Assembly: GCF_001758225.1 (NCBI RefSeq)
Contig: NZ_MAST01000018.1
Span: 1-64,000, forward strand
From: Humibacillus sp. DSM 29435
GTDB lineage: Bacteria; Actinomycetota; Actinomycetes; Actinomycetales; Dermatophilaceae
DNA: 64,000 nt
Direction: 5' to 3'
Positions within the stretch are counted from its first letter, which is position 1. Every line of letters begins with the position of its first letter. Below are positions 16,957 to 25,765 of this stretch, in pieces. Below the pieces are notes generated by a model. The model was not told where the DNA came from, did not search any database, and saw only the letters and a program-made list of their open reading frames with translations. A program made the position numbers and the translations under genes.

Positions 16957-18663
16957 TCAGCTGAGCCCGAGGCGTCTCGCGGTGGTCTCGCGCATCTCGA
17001 TCTTGCGGATCTTGCCGGTCACCGTCATCGGGAACTCCTCGACGATCTCGACGTAGCGGGGAATCTTGTAGCTGGCGAGCTTGCCTTCGCAGAAGGCGCG
17101 CACCGACTCCGCCGTGAGGGGTTGCGCCCCGTCTTTCATCCGGATCCAGGCGCACAGCTCCTCGCCGTACTTCGCGTCGGGCACCCCGATCACCTGCGCG
17201 TCGAGGATGTCGGGATGCGTGTAGAGAAACTCCTCGACCTCGCGCGGGTAGACGTTCTCGCCCCCGCGGATGACCATGTCCTTGATGCGGCCGGTGATCT
17301 CGACGTAGCCGTCGTCGTGCATGACCCCGATGTCGCCGGTGCGCATCCAGCCGTCGACGAGGGCTTCGGCGGTCTTCTCGGGCGCCTCCCAGTAGCCGAG
17401 CATCACCGAGTAGCCCTTGGTCTGAAACTCTCCGGCCTGCCCGCGCGGCACCGTCTCACCCGTCAGCGGGTCGACGATCCTGATCTGCAGATGCGGCCCG
17501 ACCCTGCCGACGGTGCCGACCTTCTGCTCGAACGTGTCGTCGGTGCGGTTCTGCGTCGACACCGGCGACGTCTCGGTCATGCCGTAGGCGATCGTCATCT
17601 CCTCGATGCCCGATGCGATCAGCTGCTTCATCAGCTCGGCCGGGCACGGCGAGCCGGCCATGATGCCGGTACGCACGCTCGAGAGGTCGTAGTCGGCGAA
17701 GCCGGGCAGGTTCCACTCGGCGATGAACATCGTCGGCACGCCGTAGAGGCTGGTGACCTTCTCGTCCTGCGTGGCCTGCAGCGTCGCGGCCGGGTCGAAA
17801 CCGGGGGCCGGGATGACCATGCACGCACCGTGCGAGGTGCAGGCCAGGTTGCCCATGACCATGCCGAAGCAGTGGTAGAACGGCACCGGGATGCACACCC
17901 GGTCGGCCTCGGTGTAGTCGCAGAGCTCACCGACGAAGTAGCCGTTGTTGAGGATGTTGCGGTGGCTGAGGGTGGCGCCCTTGGGAAAGCCGGTGGTGCC
18001 CGAGGTGTACTGGATGTTGATCGGGTCGGTGTTCGACAAGCTCGCCTGAACCCGCGCCAGCTCGTTCGCTGACACGTGTCGGGCTTGTCCGAGCGTTGTC
18101 TCCCACCCCCCCGTGCCGAAGTAGACCCAGTGCTCGAGCGCCGGGCACTCTTCGCGAACCTCCTCGATCATGTCGATGTACCTGCTCGTCTTGAACTGCT
18201 CGACCGCGAAGAGATAGCGGATGCCGGACTGGTTGAGCACGTACTTCAGCTCGTGAGAGCGGTAGCTGGGGTTGATGTTGACGAGGATGGCGCCGATCTT
18301 CGCGGTGGCGTACTGCAGCAGCGTCCACTCCGAGCAGTTCGGGGCCCAGATGCCCACGCGTTCGCCCGTTGTCACCCCGAGGGCGAGCAGCGCCCGAGCC
18401 AGCTCGTCGACGTCAGCGCGTAGCTCGGCGTAGGTCCACCGCTTGCCCTGGGCCACGTCGACGAGCGCCTCCCGGTCAGGGAAGCGGGATGCCGTCTCGT
18501 CGAAGTTGTCGCCGATGGTGGCCTCGAGCAGCGGGGTGTCGGTCTCTCCTTGAGTGTGGGACAGGGTGTTCGGCAGTGTGTCCGACAGGGCGTTCGACAG
18601 GGTGTGGGGGGGCCGGCCCGGGCCAGGTCTGGGCGAACCCTGCTCAGGCGTGACGTCGGTCAT
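16957..18663 (-). CDS. Long-chain fatty-acid-CoA ligase-like AMP-binding protein
   Basis: The 568-aa adenylate-forming enzyme activates a carboxylic acid with ATP and CoA. Motifs include the P-loop YTSGTTGFPKGATLSH, YGMTETSPVS, the GWMRTGDIGVMHDDGY and ITGRIKDMVIRGGENVYP blocks, and the C-terminal catalytic lysine in GKIRKIEMRE. These match medium/long-chain fatty acyl-CoA synthases. ATG 18663 follows GGGAGGC. The first ~40 residues are a Pro/Thr-rich stretch with 5-residue repeats (LSDTLPNTLSHT), absent from most relatives. Confidence 0.9.
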   Translation of the reverse strand: MTDVTPEQGSPRPGPGRPPHTLSNALSDTLPNTLSHTQGETDTPLLEATIGDNFDETASRFPDREALVDVAQGKRWTYAELRADVDELARALLALGVTTGERVGIWAPNCSEWTLLQYATAKIGAILVNINPSYRSHELKYVLNQSGIRYLFAVEQFKTSRYIDMIEEVREECPALEHWVYFGTGGWETTLGQARHVSANELARVQASLSNTDPINIQYTSGTTGFPKGATLSHRNILNNGYFVGELCDYTEADRVCIPVPFYHCFGMVMGNLACTSHGACMVIPAPGFDPAATLQATQDEKVTSLYGVPTMFIAEWNLPGFADYDLSSVRTGIMAGSPCPAELMKQLIASGIEEMTIAYGMTETSPVSTQNRTDDTFEQKVGTVGRVGPHLQIRIVDPLTGETVPRGQAGEFQTKGYSVMLGYWEAPEKTAEALVDGWMRTGDIGVMHDDGYVEITGRIKDMVIRGGENVYPREVEEFLYTHPDILDAQVIGVPDAKYGEELCAWIRMKDGAQPLTAESVRAFCEGKLASYKIPRYVEIVEEFPMTVTGKIRKIEMRETTARRLGLS

Positions 18664-18817
18664 GGGTTGCCTCCCGGGCGGCGGTGTGGATGTGGAGCGG
18701 GCGCAACGCATCGAGACCACCCAACCCCCGACGGGGCTCAGGTGCAAGGGACCACCCCGGCATCCGCCTCGTGCGTCGTGGCTCCCGGCATCCGACACCT
18801 TCGACGGGCGCCGGAAA

Positions 18818-18847
18818 GGGCGGCCCGGGCACTGGCCCGGACCGCCC
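18818..18847 (-). terminator. Terminator of the subtilase gene
   Basis: A GC-rich hairpin (GGGCGG-C-CCGGGC paired with GCCCGG-A-CCGCCC, 4-nt loop) lies 30 bp past the minus-strand stop of the S8 peptidase and is followed on that strand by TTTCC. Confidence 0.7.
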
Positions 18848-18876
18848 CTCCTGGTTGCTCTACCGATCGCGGCGAC

Positions 18877-21800
18877 CTACTTGAGGGTCACCAGGGTCAG
18901 GCTCGGGCTCGTCGAGTACCCGACCCAGCCGAGGTAGCGCTTCGACGCGTCGAGACCGCTCCAGGTCGCCGTCACCGTCGCCGAGGTGCCCTGCGTGAGG
19001 GTGACCGGGTTCGGCGTCACCGCGAAACCGCCCTGGTCGGTGGCCGGGTTCACGTTGAAGACGTCGAGCCGGTAGTCGGTTGTGGCTCCGGAGGACTCAT
19101 AGCCATCGACGAGGGCGATGTAGTCACCCGCCGCGAGACCGAGCAGGTCGATGCGCTCATCGCCTGAGCTCGTCGCCGACTGGCCGACCAGCGTGGCTGC
19201 CCCGCCCTCGACCTTGTAGAGGTAGAGGTCGAAGTCGGAGGCGTCGGGAGTGACATCGAGGTCGACCCGGGTCAGTGACGTACCCGCTGCGACGGTGAAC
19301 GGCACCTGCTTCTGACCGCCCGTCGCGAGCGAGCCCGTCGTGGCGTTCGACTCGGCGAGCCCGGTCGGGCTCATCGTGACCTGGGCCGACTCGCCGCCGG
19401 TGACGGTGTAGCCCACCGAACCGGCCGCGACCGAGCCGGTGACCTCAGCCGGAGCGGCCAGCGCCACGGGCTTGAGGGCGACCGGGATCCGAACGAACTT
19501 CGGGCCCACGAGGAAGACGTTGCCCTGGGTCCACTGGTCGACGGCGGCCCGGGTGCGGGTGAAGGTGATCGCCACGGTCTTGGTCTGACCGACCTTGGTG
19601 AACTTCACCGTGGCCGGCTTGGCCGTCACCTTGAAGCCGGGCACGCCCGACGTGACCTTCCAGGTGCCCTTCTGCACGGCCGTGAAGGTGCGCTTGACCG
19701 TGACCGACCCGGTGACGTTGCTCGAAGCGATCGACGGACCATTGAAGTCGGTCGCCGAGATGGCCGGCACACCGGTGTCGAGGCCCTGTCCCGTGATGAA
19801 GCCACGGAAGTCGGCAGCACCGGAGTCGATGACCAGGCCCGGGTTGAGGAAGCTCTTCGGGTTGACGAAGCCCGCCCCTTGGGCGAAGCCGTCGCGCTCC
19901 TTGTCGCCGGTCGCGGTCTTGTTGTCGAAGGCGGTGGTCATCATGGCCGACTTGACCGCCATCGGGCTCCAGGTCGGGTGCACCCCGAAGTAGAGGGCGG
20001 CGAGACCCGCGATGTGCGGCGAGGCCATCGACGTGCCCGAGTAGAGGTCGAAGTCACGCCCGCTGTTCGTCGGCGGGGCGACCGCGGCGAGCACCGAGCT
20101 GCCGGGAGCCGAGATGTCGGGCTTGAGCAGGTCAGAGCCGTTGGCCAGCGCCGGGCCCCGCGAGGAGAACGCGCTCACCTGCGGCAACGGGGTGGTGGGG
20201 CCACCCGTGGTGTCGCCGAGCACGAAGCTCGCCGTGGCACCAGCCGTCGCGGCGTAGGCCTTGATGTCGGCGCCGGCCACCTCGTCGACGTGCACGGTCG
20301 GCACGGCGTGGAAGTCGGCGTCGAGGCTGTTCGGCGTCGCGTTCGCGAGCACCATCCCCACCCCGCCCGCGCGCTTGACCTCAGCTGACTTGGCGACGCG
20401 GTCGTAGGTGCCGCGGGTGCAGACGACGATCTTGCCTGTGACCGCGGCGGGGTCGAGCACGTCCGGCCCGCAGAGGTCGAGAGCTGTCGGGTCGGCGCCG
20501 GCGACGCCAGCGGCGGTCGCGTTGACCAGCGGGCTGCTGGGCAGAGCCGTGCGGGCGATGCTGGCACCCTTGTACTTCGCGCCGTTACCGAGCACGACGG
20601 TGTTCTCGAAGTTGACGTGGGTCGAGCTCGCCACCGTCATCAGCCACGGGCTGTTGTGGGCCACCGTCGACGCTGCGGGCCCGCTGTTGCCGGCGGAGGC
20701 AGCCACGAAGATGCCGGCCTCGGCCGCCCCCTCGAAGGCGATCTCGACCGAGTCGATGACCGTGTTCTGGGCGCCGGAGATCGAGTAGTTGATCACGTCG
20801 ACGCCGTCTTCGATGCTGTCGTCGATCGCCGCCACTGAACCGCTGGTGTAGCAGTCACCGGTGTCGGGGTTGCCGTCGTCGAAGCAGGTCTTGTAGACCG
20901 AGAGCTTGGCACCGGGCGCCATGCCCGAACCCGTGCCGAAGTCGACGCCCTCGACCGACATCTTCACGCCGTGGTTGCCGGCCGCCGTGGAGGCCGTGTG
21001 TGATCCGTGGCCGTCACCGTCGCGGGGCGAGATGTACTCGGTTGCGGGGCGGGCAGACTCGGGAACGTTGGCGAGGTAGGTGTCGGCGTAGTAGCGGGCC
21101 GCGATGAGCTTGCTGTTGCAGTTGGCGAGCGTCCACTCCTGCCCGGTCTGGCAGACGCCGGTGAAGATGCCGCCGTCAGCCTTCTTCATGACGTTGACGC
21201 CGTTGGCGCGCTTCAGCCCCCACTTGCCCTGCGGGGTGCTGGCGATGGGGTCCCCGGCGAACGAGGCGCTTTCGGGCCAGGCGCCGGAGTCGATGACCCC
21301 GACGACCACACCGTCGCCGGCCTTCTGGTAGCCACCCAGCTTGCTCCAGACGGAGTTCCTGCCGCCTTCGAGACCGAGGAACGACGGGGTCTGCCAGGTG
21401 TCGAGCTGTCGGGCCTCGTCGCGCTGCACGAGCAGCACATCCTTGTTGCCCGCCAGCTTGGTCGCCTGGGCCTTGGTGAGCTTGGCCGAGAAGCCGCTCA
21501 AGGCGAGCGAGAAGTGGCGGTTGGCCTTCGCGCCCACTGCCGAGGCCATCCGGTCCTGCTTGGTCTTCAGCTGGTCACGGTAGGTCGTGACCGCGCTTCG
21601 CTTGGCGTCGAAGTGCTCGCCGGCCGCGGCCCGCGTCGCCGGGTTGGTGGTGGCGCCACGGTCTCTGGTGACGACGATGTAGTTGCCGTCCTTGAACGCA
21701 GCGATCGCCTTGGCGGTCGTGCCCGGGCTGGCCTGTGCGGGCAGCTTCGGAAGCATGGGCAGAGCGGCCGAGCTGGCCCCTTCGCCTGCGGTGGTGGTCG

Positions 21801-21915
21801 CGGCCGTGGCCGTGGTGGACACCGCGGAGATGGCGCCCGCGGCGACCATGGGCGCGAGGGCCAGGGCCGCGATGCGCTTCGTGGCGCGTTTCGGCCGTCG
21901 TTGTGGACTGGTCAA
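18877..21915 (-). CDS. Secreted S8 family subtilisin-like serine protease
   Basis: The 1012-aa preproprotein has a twin-basic N-terminus and hydrophobic signal peptide (to about residue 40), an I9-like propeptide, then the catalytic Asp in GVIDSGAW (residue 209), His in DGHGSHTAS and Ser in SGTSMASPHIAG. A protease-associated domain is inserted between His and Ser. The C-terminal part has an Fn3-like domain and a PPC-like beta domain (FDLYLYKVEGG). I place the start at TTG 21915, which has GGGGGAT 5 nt upstream and begins just before the signal peptide; another TTG at 22026 has no ribosome binding site. Probably an extracellular feeding protease. Confidence 0.88.
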   Translation of the reverse strand: MTSPQRRPKRATKRIAALALAPMVAAGAISAVSTTATAATTTAGEGASSAALPMLPKLPAQASPGTTAKAIAAFKDGNYIVVTRDRGATTNPATRAAAGEHFDAKRSAVTTYRDQLKTKQDRMASAVGAKANRHFSLALSGFSAKLTKAQATKLAGNKDVLLVQRDEARQLDTWQTPSFLGLEGGRNSVWSKLGGYQKAGDGVVVGVIDSGAWPESASFAGDPIASTPQGKWGLKRANGVNVMKKADGGIFTGVCQTGQEWTLANCNSKLIAARYYADTYLANVPESARPATEYISPRDGDGHGSHTASTAAGNHGVKMSVEGVDFGTGSGMAPGAKLSVYKTCFDDGNPDTGDCYTSGSVAAIDDSIEDGVDVINYSISGAQNTVIDSVEIAFEGAAEAGIFVAASAGNSGPAASTVAHNSPWLMTVASSTHVNFENTVVLGNGAKYKGASIARTALPSSPLVNATAAGVAGADPTALDLCGPDVLDPAAVTGKIVVCTRGTYDRVAKSAEVKRAGGVGMVLANATPNSLDADFHAVPTVHVDEVAGADIKAYAATAGATASFVLGDTTGGPTTPLPQVSAFSSRGPALANGSDLLKPDISAPGSSVLAAVAPPTNSGRDFDLYSGTSMASPHIAGLAALYFGVHPTWSPMAVKSAMMTTAFDNKTATGDKERDGFAQGAGFVNPKSFLNPGLVIDSGAADFRGFITGQGLDTGVPAISATDFNGPSIASSNVTGSVTVKRTFTAVQKGTWKVTSGVPGFKVTAKPATVKFTKVGQTKTVAITFTRTRAAVDQWTQGNVFLVGPKFVRIPVALKPVALAAPAEVTGSVAAGSVGYTVTGGESAQVTMSPTGLAESNATTGSLATGGQKQVPFTVAAGTSLTRVDLDVTPDASDFDLYLYKVEGGAATLVGQSATSSGDERIDLLGLAAGDYIALVDGYESSGATTDYRLDVFNVNPATDQGGFAVTPNPVTLTQGTSATVTATWSGLDASKRYLGWVGYSTSPSLTLVTLK

Positions 21916-22110
21916 GGCATATCCCCCATCAGGTCGCCCGAAGGCTGGTAAAGGCACTCGACCTCGTCGTGAAAGGCGACTGTGCCCGGCGAGTGACAGA
22001 CAACCCGCGTTCCGGAACCGCGTCAAGGGCTACCGCGACGCGCGTCGCCCCCGAACCCTGACGTATCGGTTGAAATACGGACATTGGGTCCGGAGATCGT
22101 CGGAGGCGTG

Positions 22111-22851
22111 TCACCCGCGCCCGATGAACGGCATCGTCGTGGCCATGATCGTCATGAACTGCACGTTGACGCTCAGCGGGAGCCGCGCCATCGCGAGCAC
22201 GGCGTCGGCCACGTGGGTGGGGTCGAAGGTCGGCTCGCCCCGGGTGCTGCCGTCGGCCTGCCGGGCGGCGACCGCCAACCCGGCGGTCATCTCGGTGGTC
22301 GCGTTGCCGATGTCGATCTGACCGCAGGCGATCGCGTGCGCACGCCCGTCGAGCGAGATGGCCTTGGTCAGACCAGTGATCGCGTGCTTGGTCGCGGTGT
22401 AGGCCACGCTGGCCGGCCGGGGGCTGTGCGCCGAGACCGAGCCGATGTTGACGATCCGTCCGCCCTGCGGCTGCTGCGCCTTCATGACTCGCACCGCCTC
22501 TCGCGCGCAGAGGAACGGGCCGGTCACGTTGACGTCGAGGGTCTGCTGCCAGGCGTCGACCTCGATCTCGTCGACCTCCCCTGACGGCCCGAACGTGCCG
22601 GCGTTGTTGACGAGCAGGTCGACCCGCCCCCACCGGCCCACGACCGCCTCGAACAGGTCGCTGACCTGTTGCGCGGAGGCCACGTCGGTGACGTGCACGA
22701 GCGCGTCCGCGTGATCCGCCGCCGTCGCCTCCAGCGACGCGCGGGTGCGGCCGGCCAAGGCGACGGCGTAGCCCGCTCCGAGCAGGGCCGTTGCCATCTC
22801 CCGGCCCAACCCGGATCCGGCCCCTGTCACGACCGCCACTCCTTCAGACAT
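22111..22851 (-). CDS. SDR family NAD(P)-dependent oxidoreductase
   Basis: The 246-aa short-chain dehydrogenase has the cofactor motif [12 protein letters not shown] near the N-terminus, NNAG around residue 90, and an active-site YTATK. The following SSS/SVS region supplies the catalytic serine. The substrate cannot be told; the family covers 3-hydroxyacyl, sugar and alcohol oxidoreductions. It starts 137 bp from the divergent methyltransferase. Confidence 0.88.
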   Translation of the reverse strand: MSEGVAVVTGAGSGLGREMATALLGAGYAVALAGRTRASLEATAADHADALVHVTDVASAQQVSDLFEAVVGRWGRVDLLVNNAGTFGPSGEVDEIEVDAWQQTLDVNVTGPFLCAREAVRVMKAQQPQGGRIVNIGSVSAHSPRPASVAYTATKHAITGLTKAISLDGRAHAIACGQIDIGNATTEMTAGLAVAARQADGSTRGEPTFDPTHVADAVLAMARLPLSVNVQFMTIMATTMPFIGRG

Positions 22852-22943
22852 CGGTCTCCTCCCACCTCGGTCGTGGCGTCGCGCCGGCCCGCCCTCGGAT
22901 ACTGCCCTGGATGCCGGGTGCCCGGCGGTTCAACCATGGTGGC

Positions 22944-22979
22944 GTCAGTGTTGGTGCCAGTGTTGGCGCCAGTGTTGCA
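22944..22979 (+). repeat. Three 12-bp direct repeats before a methyltransferase gene
   Basis: Units GTCAGTGTTGGT, GCCAGTGTTGGC and GCCAGTGTTGCA lie head to tail and end 10 bp before the ATG at 22990. They are in frame with an alternative ATG at 22936, which would add 18 residues (VASVLVPVLAPVL-like) to the methyltransferase, so they could be either coding or a 5' leader. Confidence 0.7.
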
Positions 22980-22989
22980 GGATGGCCCC

Positions 22990-23589
22990 ATGAGCACACC
23001 ACCGCGCTGGTTCACCGAGACCGACGAGAACCACTCGCAGTGGTACGTCGACCGGTTCCGCCGGCTGGCCGAGGAAGGTGCTGACCTGGCCGGCGAGGCA
23101 AGGCTCGTCGACGCCCTCGTGCCGCCGGCCTCGCGGGTGCTGGATGCCGGCTGCGGGCCCGGGCGCCTGGGCGCCGAGCTGTTCCGGCGAGGCCACGACG
23201 TCGTCGGCGTCGACGTCGACCCCGTGCTGCTCGCCGCCGCCGAGCACGACCACCCCGGCCCCACCTGGTTGCAGTCCGACCTCAGCGCGCTCGACCTGGC
23301 GTCCCTGGGTCAGCCCGAGCCCTTCGATGCTGCCGTGCTGGCCGGCAACGTGATGGCCTTCGTCGCCGCCGGCACCGAGACGGTGGTGCTCGAGCGCGTC
23401 GCGGCTCACGTGGTTGCGGGTGGGCGCGTCATCGTCGGGTTCGGTCTCGAACGCGGCTACGCCCTGGCCGACTTCGACACCCACTGCGCTCAGGCGGGTC
23501 TCGAACTCGAGCTGCGGCTGGGCACCTGGGACGTCACGCCGTTCACCGCCGACAGCGACTTCGCCGTCAGCCTGCTCCGTCGTCGCTGA
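22990..23589 (+). CDS. Class I SAM-dependent methyltransferase
   Basis: The 199-aa protein has the SAM-binding motif I VLDAGCGPGRLG at about residues 47-58, followed by GVDVDPVLL (motif II acidic end). It is a single-domain methyltransferase of unknown substrate. I chose ATG 22990 behind GCAGGATG; ATG 22936 is possible. Divergent from the SDR gene. Confidence 0.82.
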   Translation: MSTPPRWFTETDENHSQWYVDRFRRLAEEGADLAGEARLVDALVPPASRVLDAGCGPGRLGAELFRRGHDVVGVDVDPVLLAAAEHDHPGPTWLQSDLSALDLASLGQPEPFDAAVLAGNVMAFVAAGTETVVLERVAAHVVAGGRVIVGFGLERGYALADFDTHCAQAGLELELRLGTWDVTPFTADSDFAVSLLRRR

Positions 23590-23650
23590 GTTTCGGCCCC
23601 AGCGTTCGCCTCCACGACAAAAACTCCCCCAGCACAACCATCTCGACGCA

Positions 23651-23689
23651 CAACCACCCCGGGCGGGGTTGACCCGCTCGGGGTGGTTG
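23651..23689. terminator. Bidirectional terminator between methyltransferase and aspartase genes
   Basis: CAACCACCCCG at 23651-23661 pairs perfectly with CGGGGTGGTTG at 23679-23689, with extra pairing inside. The hairpin lies between convergent stops at 23589 and 23717. Confidence 0.75.
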
Positions 23690-23716
23690 CGTCGGCGACG
23701 TCCGACCGGCGACCCG

Positions 23717-25651
23717 TCAGGCGGTGGTGCTCGGCTGCAACGGGCTCGTCATCCGTGCCGGGTCGAGCATCTCGTCGAGCTGCTCACGGGTGAGCCAACC
23801 CTTGGCGATGACGAGGTCGTAGACGCTTTCTCCACCGGCCAGCGCCTCCTTGGCCACCTGGGCCGAACGCTCATAGCCCAGCACCGGGTTGAGGGCGGTG
23901 ACCAGGCCGATGGAGCGCTGCACGTAGCCAAGGCAGACCTCCCGGTTGGCCGTGATCCCCTTCACACACTTGTCGGTGAGCACGATGGTGGCGTTGGTGA
24001 GGATCGTCAGCCCCTGCAGCAGGTCGTAGGCGATGATCGGCTCGGCCATGTTGAGCTCCAGCTCGCTGGCCTCGGCGGCCATGCCGATCGTCGTGTCGAA
24101 GCCGATGATCTGATAACACACCTGGTTGACCATCTCGGGCATCACGGGGTTGACCTTGCCCGGCATGATCGACGAACCGGGCTGCATCGGCGGCAGGTTG
24201 ATCTCGTTCAACCCGGCCCGCGGGCCGCTCGAGAGCCAGCGCAGGTCGTTGCAGATCTTCGAGACCTGGATCGCGACCCGCTTCAGGGCCCCGGACAGGT
24301 AGGCGAACGCGCCCGAGTCCTGGGTCGACTCTACGAGGTCGCCGGCGAGAGTGAGCGGCATCCCGGTGATCGTGGCCAACCTTTCGGTGACGAGGGCCGC
24401 GTACCCGGCGGGGCTGTTGATCCCGGTACCTATGGCGGTGGCACCCATGTTGATCTCGTGCAGCTCCAGGGTCGCGTGCTCGAGCGCGTGGCGAGCCGTG
24501 GTCACCATGCGGGCGTAGGCGCCGAACTCCTGGCCGAGCGTCATGGGCACGGCGTCCTGGTTCTCGGTGCGCCCCATCTTCAGCACGTCGGCGAACTCGA
24601 CCGACTTGCCCCGCAGGGCGTCGGCGAGCTGGTCGAGGGCTTGCAGGGCCTGCCCGATGGTCAGCAGCACGGCGATCTTGACGGCGGTGGGGTAGGCGTC
24701 GTTGGTCGACTGCGAGAGGTTCACGTGGTCGAGCGGGTGCAGGTGGGTGTACTCCCCTCGCCGGTGCCCGAGCAGCTCGAGGCCGCGGTTGGCGATCACC
24801 TCGTTGGCGTTCATGTTCGTCGAGGTGCCGGCGCCCCCCTGGATCAGGTCCACCACGAAGTGTCGTCGCAGCTTGCCCTCGATGATCTCGTCGCACGCGG
24901 TGGAGATGGCCGCCGCCCGATCGGAGTCAAGCACGCCGAGCTCGGTGTTTGCCTGGGCTGCAGCCTTTTTCACCATGGCCAAGGCTGTGCACATCGCACC
25001 GACGTCGTGCAGCCGTTGCCCCGAGATGGGGAAGTTCTCCATCGCTCGCAGGGTCTGTACTCCGTAGTACGCGCTGGCGGGCACCTCCCGCACGCCGAGC
25101 GAGTCCTTCTCCAGCCGGCTGGTGCCGATCGGCTCGAGCGCCTCGCCGTGGTCGGCGAGGTGGGCGGTCGCGACTCGTAGGCGGGCTCGCAGTCGTTGGG
25201 CAACGCGCAGCATCAGCTCGGACCAGACGTCGGGTCGCTGCGTACGCAGGCCGTCGACCGCAGCCGTGTCGACGACCAGCATCTCGACCGGTCCGAGGGC
25301 GCGGGTAGACAGACGGTGCGGCGTCTGGTCCTCCATCAGCACGCCTTCGAAGACCATGGCACCCCGTTCGAGCAGGCCCACTCGCCGAGGGTCGCCATGA
25401 CGGCCGTGTAGCAGCTCGAGCTCGCCCGCGAGCAGCACTCCGAACCACTCACGCGGGGCGCCCTGCTCTGCGACGAACACCCCCGAGGCGAACGTCTGCA
25501 CGCGGCCGATGTCGTGCAGCACGTCGAGCAGCTTCTGGTCGGCGTCGTTGACCTCGGGCGCAAGGTCGTCGATGTCGTGGAGGTCACTGACACCGACGAT
25601 CTCTCGTTTACCGTCGGTGTCGTGCTGGTCGACGTAGGTCGTGTCGTTCAT
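23717..25651 (-). CDS. aspA: Aspartate ammonia-lyase fused to an N-terminal cNMP-binding-like domain
   Basis: The 644-aa protein is about 165 residues longer than ordinary aspartases. Residues ~40-160 resemble a Crp/cNMP-binding beta-roll (LLDVLHDIGRVQTF, LAGELELLHGRHGDP, a degenerate TPHRLSTRALG phosphate cassette), without a helix-turn-helix. From ~172 the fumarase/aspartase superfamily body runs to the end, with the signature GSSIMPGKVNP at 492-502. The enzyme deaminates aspartate to fumarate. Downstream of the Dcu and fumarate reductase genes on the same strand, it would supply fumarate as electron acceptor; the fused domain suggests allosteric control by a nucleotide, which is inference. 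Confidence 0.9.
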   Translation of the reverse strand: MNDTTYVDQHDTDGKREIVGVSDLHDIDDLAPEVNDADQKLLDVLHDIGRVQTFASGVFVAEQGAPREWFGVLLAGELELLHGRHGDPRRVGLLERGAMVFEGVLMEDQTPHRLSTRALGPVEMLVVDTAAVDGLRTQRPDVWSELMLRVAQRLRARLRVATAHLADHGEALEPIGTSRLEKDSLGVREVPASAYYGVQTLRAMENFPISGQRLHDVGAMCTALAMVKKAAAQANTELGVLDSDRAAAISTACDEIIEGKLRRHFVVDLIQGGAGTSTNMNANEVIANRGLELLGHRRGEYTHLHPLDHVNLSQSTNDAYPTAVKIAVLLTIGQALQALDQLADALRGKSVEFADVLKMGRTENQDAVPMTLGQEFGAYARMVTTARHALEHATLELHEINMGATAIGTGINSPAGYAALVTERLATITGMPLTLAGDLVESTQDSGAFAYLSGALKRVAIQVSKICNDLRWLSSGPRAGLNEINLPPMQPGSSIMPGKVNPVMPEMVNQVCYQIIGFDTTIGMAAEASELELNMAEPIIAYDLLQGLTILTNATIVLTDKCVKGITANREVCLGYVQRSIGLVTALNPVLGYERSAQVAKEALAGGESVYDLVIAKGWLTREQLDEMLDPARMTSPLQPSTTA

Positions 25652-25765
25652 GGTGGGTCCCTTCGAGCGGTGGTCTTGCTGGTCTGTGCAAAGTCCCGGC
25701 AGCGTGCCGGTTGGGTCATGGGGTGGGCGACCCGACCGGGTGGTCCGGCCGGTCAGCTCGGACGC

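Noticed and set aside
21007-21951. Plus-strand frames opposite the subtilase gene
   Set aside because: The minus strand has catalytic motifs and signal peptide; the plus frames show no family resemblance.
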